Source: an uncultured Clostridia bacterium
GTDB taxonomy: Bacteria > Bacillota > Clostridia > Peptostreptococcales > Acidaminobacteraceae
Assembly: GCA_945950065.1 (NCBI GenBank)
Contig: CAMFGQ010000065.1
Coordinates: 1-7,787 of the forward strand
Direction of reading: 5' to 3'
Length of the DNA stretch: 7,787 bases
Shown: piece after piece, positions 6,363-7,787 of the stretch
Layout: each line of letters starts with the position of its first letter
Numbering within the stretch: position 1 is the first letter of the stretch
Position numbers and translations under genes: made by a program
Notes under the pieces: model-generated
Told to the model about the DNA's origin: nothing
What the model saw: the letters and a program-made list of their open reading frames with translations, nothing else
The model's database searches: none

Positions 6363-7304
6363 AAAGTTTTCTTCGATGTATTTTTCAGCTTGAATCGCTG
6401 CAATAGCACCGTCGCTCGTTGCTGTAACAACTTGACGTAATACTTTACCGCGGATATCTCCTGCTGCGAAAACACCTTCTTGATTGGTTAACAGGTCTTC
6501 TTTTGCATCGATGTATCCACCCTCGTCCAGTGTAATGAGGTTTTCAAAGGTTTTTGTTTCAGGAATATAGCCAACAAGAACAAATACTCCAAAGATACCA
6601 TCATCTTCATCAGCAAGGATTTCTGTATCTTCGCCAGTTTTTCTGTTATGAAGAACCATGCGATCTACAACACCTTCTTCACCAGAGATTTCCTTAACAA
6701 CGCTATCCCAGATAAATTCGATTTTATCATTGGCAAAAGCTTTGTCTTGAATACTCTTGGCTGCTCTTAGTTCATCACGTCTATGAACCACATAGACTTT
6801 ACGAGCAAATTTGGTTAGATAGCAAGCTTCTTCAACTGCTGTGTCGCCGCCACCTATTACATAGATCTCAAGATCTTCATAGAAAGCAGCATCACATGTT
6901 GCACAGTAGCTTACACCACGTCCTGTAAACTTCTTCTCACCAGGACAATCCAGTTTTCTTGGAACAGCACCTGTAGCAAGAATAACGGATTTTGCTTGGT
7001 AGTTTTCCTGTGGGGTTGTAACCACTTTAATTTTGTCTGAAAAATCAAAGCCTGTTACTTCCTCATGGCGTAGCTCAACGCCAAAGTTGTTGATTTGATC
7101 AACCATACGCTCGATCAACTTTGGTCCGGTTTCATCACTGATGGATCCTGGATAGTTCTCGATCTCATCGGTTGTGACAATTTGTCCACCTACCTTGGCT
7201 TTTTCAAGGATGAGTGTGTCCAGTTTTGCACGGCCAGCATAAAGCCCCGCAGATAGTCCTGCAGGTCCGCCACCGACAATGATTACATCATAAATTTTGC
7301 TCAT
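6360..7304 (-). CDS. trxB: Thioredoxin reductase (TrxB)
   Basis: This FAD enzyme moves electrons from NAD(P)H to TrxA and so drives glycine reductase. It has 314 residues, normal for the low-molecular-weight bacterial type. Domains in order are: the FAD Rossmann motif GGGPAGLSAG (11-20), the nucleotide-binding domain with the redox pair in CATCD (Cys134, Cys137) and the second Rossmann motif GGGDTAVEEA (151-160), then HRRDELRA (174-181), which favours NADPH. The C-terminal FAD contact motif AAGDIRGK follows. All key residues are present. The ATG has AAGGAA about 10 bases upstream, a rather long gap, and lies 17 bases after the grdX stop. Its place beside trxA at the head of a grd operon suggests a system dedicated to this pathway rather than the general cellular pair. 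Confidence 0.96.
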   Translation of the reverse strand: MSKIYDVIIVGGGPAGLSAGLYAGRAKLDTLILEKAKVGGQIVTTDEIENYPGSISDETGPKLIERMVDQINNFGVELRHEEVTGFDFSDKIKVVTTPQENYQAKSVILATGAVPRKLDCPGEKKFTGRGVSYCATCDAAFYEDLEIYVIGGGDTAVEEACYLTKFARKVYVVHRRDELRAAKSIQDKAFANDKIEFIWDSVVKEISGEEGVVDRMVLHNRKTGEDTEILADEDDGIFGVFVLVGYIPETKTFENLITLDEGGYIDAKEDLLTNQEGVFAAGDIRGKVLRQVVTATSDGAIAAIQAEKYIEENF

Positions 7305-7321
7305 TCAGTTAGGGTTCCTTT

Positions 7322-7690
7322 CTATTTGTTCAGTGCGCTAGATAAAAGTGTGAGATCAATCAGTTTGCAGTCTTCCATCCTTTGATCATCTTCCATAAAG
7401 AGCTTAGGCGTCTTCAACAAATTCCTAGCCATGACAATGGCATCCTCAATGATCAGTAAAGAGTCCATATCTACATTACCTGATTTCTTCTCGACAACAA
7501 TCGACTTGTAGGGAGTTTCATTAGGCTTAACGCTACCACTTAATGGATGCGTCAAGAGAAGATCTCCTTGATGAATACCATCACGGACATGATAGAGCAC
7601 ATCCAAAAAGCTCTTATCCAAGTACTCAAGATTGTACTGGTCACTGTATTGTTCTTGTACCCTTGGATTATTGGTAATAATCGTTTTCAT
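7322..7690 (-). CDS. grdX: GrdX family protein, function unknown
   Basis: This is a small cytoplasmic protein of 122 residues from the ATG at 7690 (MKTIITNNPRV). I recognise it as GrdX from its sequence character, its size and its place as first gene of a grd operon ahead of trxB. It has no signal peptide, membrane segment, metal-binding cluster or helix-turn-helix that I can see. Features are HPLSGSVKPNETPYKS in the middle and an acidic C-terminal half. The family has no established function. The start is uncertain: an in-frame GTG at 7714 would add 8 residues, and no well-spaced Shine-Dalgarno site precedes the ATG (GGGAG is 15 bases away). I prefer the ATG because the protein then begins like family members. 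Translation may be coupled to a leader ORF ending in ATGA. Confidence 0.85.
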   Translation of the reverse strand: MKTIITNNPRVQEQYSDQYNLEYLDKSFLDVLYHVRDGIHQGDLLLTHPLSGSVKPNETPYKSIVVEKKSGNVDMDSLLIIEDAIVMARNLLKTPKLFMEDDQRMEDCKLIDLTLLSSALNK

Positions 7691-7716
7691 CTTCTGATAG
7701 ACACACTCCCGCACAT
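7687..7716 (-). CDS. Possible 9-residue leader peptide ahead of grdX
   Basis: An ATG at 7716 opens a frame encoding MCGSVSIRR and ending in TGA at 7689-7687. The stop overlaps the grdX start as ATGA, a classic coupling arrangement. The leader has no clear Shine-Dalgarno site and lies about 10 bases after the predicted transcription start. It could be nearly leaderless translation or pure chance. Confidence 0.25.
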   Translation of the reverse strand: MCGSVSIRR

Positions 7717-7729
7717 TCTGATATACACA
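7692..7729. repeat. Near-identical 14-nt direct repeat pair in the leader
   Basis: The plus-strand copies TTCTGATAGACACA (7692-7705) and TTCTGATATACACA (7716-7729) agree at 13 of 14 positions and are 24 bases apart start to start. They lie between the -10 box and the grdX start, one of them over the expected transcription start. They could be tandem operator sites or a local duplication. Confidence 0.5.
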
Positions 7730-7732
7730 TCA

Positions 7733-7741
7733 ATTATAGCA
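7733..7741 (-). promoter_or_regulatory. Extended -10 promoter for the grd operon
   Basis: Minus-strand TGCTATAAT is a perfect TGn-TATAAT extended -10 element. Transcription should start near 7726, giving a leader of about 35 bases before grdX. No good TTGACA lies 16-19 bases upstream, as is common for extended -10 promoters or activated ones. The operon has no other obvious promoter inside the window. Confidence 0.65.
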
Positions 7742-7750
7742 CAACATAAA

Positions 7751-7781
7751 GATATTCCTAGTGGTGAAGAGGCCACTTATC
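7751..7781. promoter_or_regulatory. Inverted repeat at the -35 region
   Basis: AGTGG (7760-7764) and CCACT (7773-7777) form a dyad around 8 bases, with outer arms GATA (7751-7754) and TATC (7778-7781) that also match if five bases bulge. It overlaps the -35 position of the extended -10 promoter. It may be an operator, or the tail of an RNA structure starting outside the window. Confidence 0.3.
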
Positions 7782-7787
7782 CCAACA

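Noticed and set aside
7691..7787. Glycine riboswitch upstream of grdX
   Set aside because: I see none of the conserved glycine aptamer segments in the available 100 bases. One could lie outside the window.

Overview
The window holds one complete minus-strand operon for selenium-dependent glycine reductase (Stickland metabolism). In transcription order it runs grdX - trxB - trxA - grdE - grdA - grdB - grdC - grdD. This gene set and order are typical of amino-acid-fermenting Clostridia (low- to moderate-GC, anaerobic Firmicutes). Strong Shine-Dalgarno sites, short gaps and AT-leaning DNA fit that placement. I cannot name a genus from the sequence alone. No convincing gene lies on the plus strand.

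Layout from right to left, as transcribed. The right edge (about 7690-7787) is the promoter region. It has an extended -10 box (TGCTATAAT), an inverted repeat near the -35 position, two near-identical 14-nt direct repeats, and a possible 9-codon leader ORF that overlaps the grdX start by ATGA. grdX (unknown function) follows, then the electron-supply genes trxB and trxA. Next come the selenoprotein and substrate-binding genes grdE (pyruvoyl proprotein), grdA (selenoprotein A) and grdB (selenoprotein B). The acetyl-phosphate-forming protein C genes grdC and grdD come last. A clear intrinsic terminator lies just after grdD. A second terminator-like hairpin lies between grdB and grdC.

Two genes carry in-frame UGA codons read as selenocysteine: grdA at 4542-4544 (Sec44) and grdB at 3133-3135 (Sec350). 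Conventional gene calling would truncate grdA at its 5' end and split grdB in two. Both should be annotated as full-length readthrough CDSs.

How the genes work together (established for this enzyme family). GrdE self-cleaves to make a pyruvoyl group that binds glycine as a Schiff base. The GrdB selenocysteine attacks the alpha carbon, and the carboxymethyl group moves to the GrdA selenocysteine. GrdC/GrdD convert it to an enzyme-bound acetyl thioester and then to acetyl phosphate. GrdA is left oxidised and is re-reduced by TrxA, which is reduced by TrxB with NAD(P)H. Acetate kinase and the selenocysteine machinery (selA/B/C/D) are needed but are not in this window.

The core system is well known. 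The least-described parts are GrdX, the repeat-rich leader, the intra-operon hairpin and the atypical CEPC thioredoxin.
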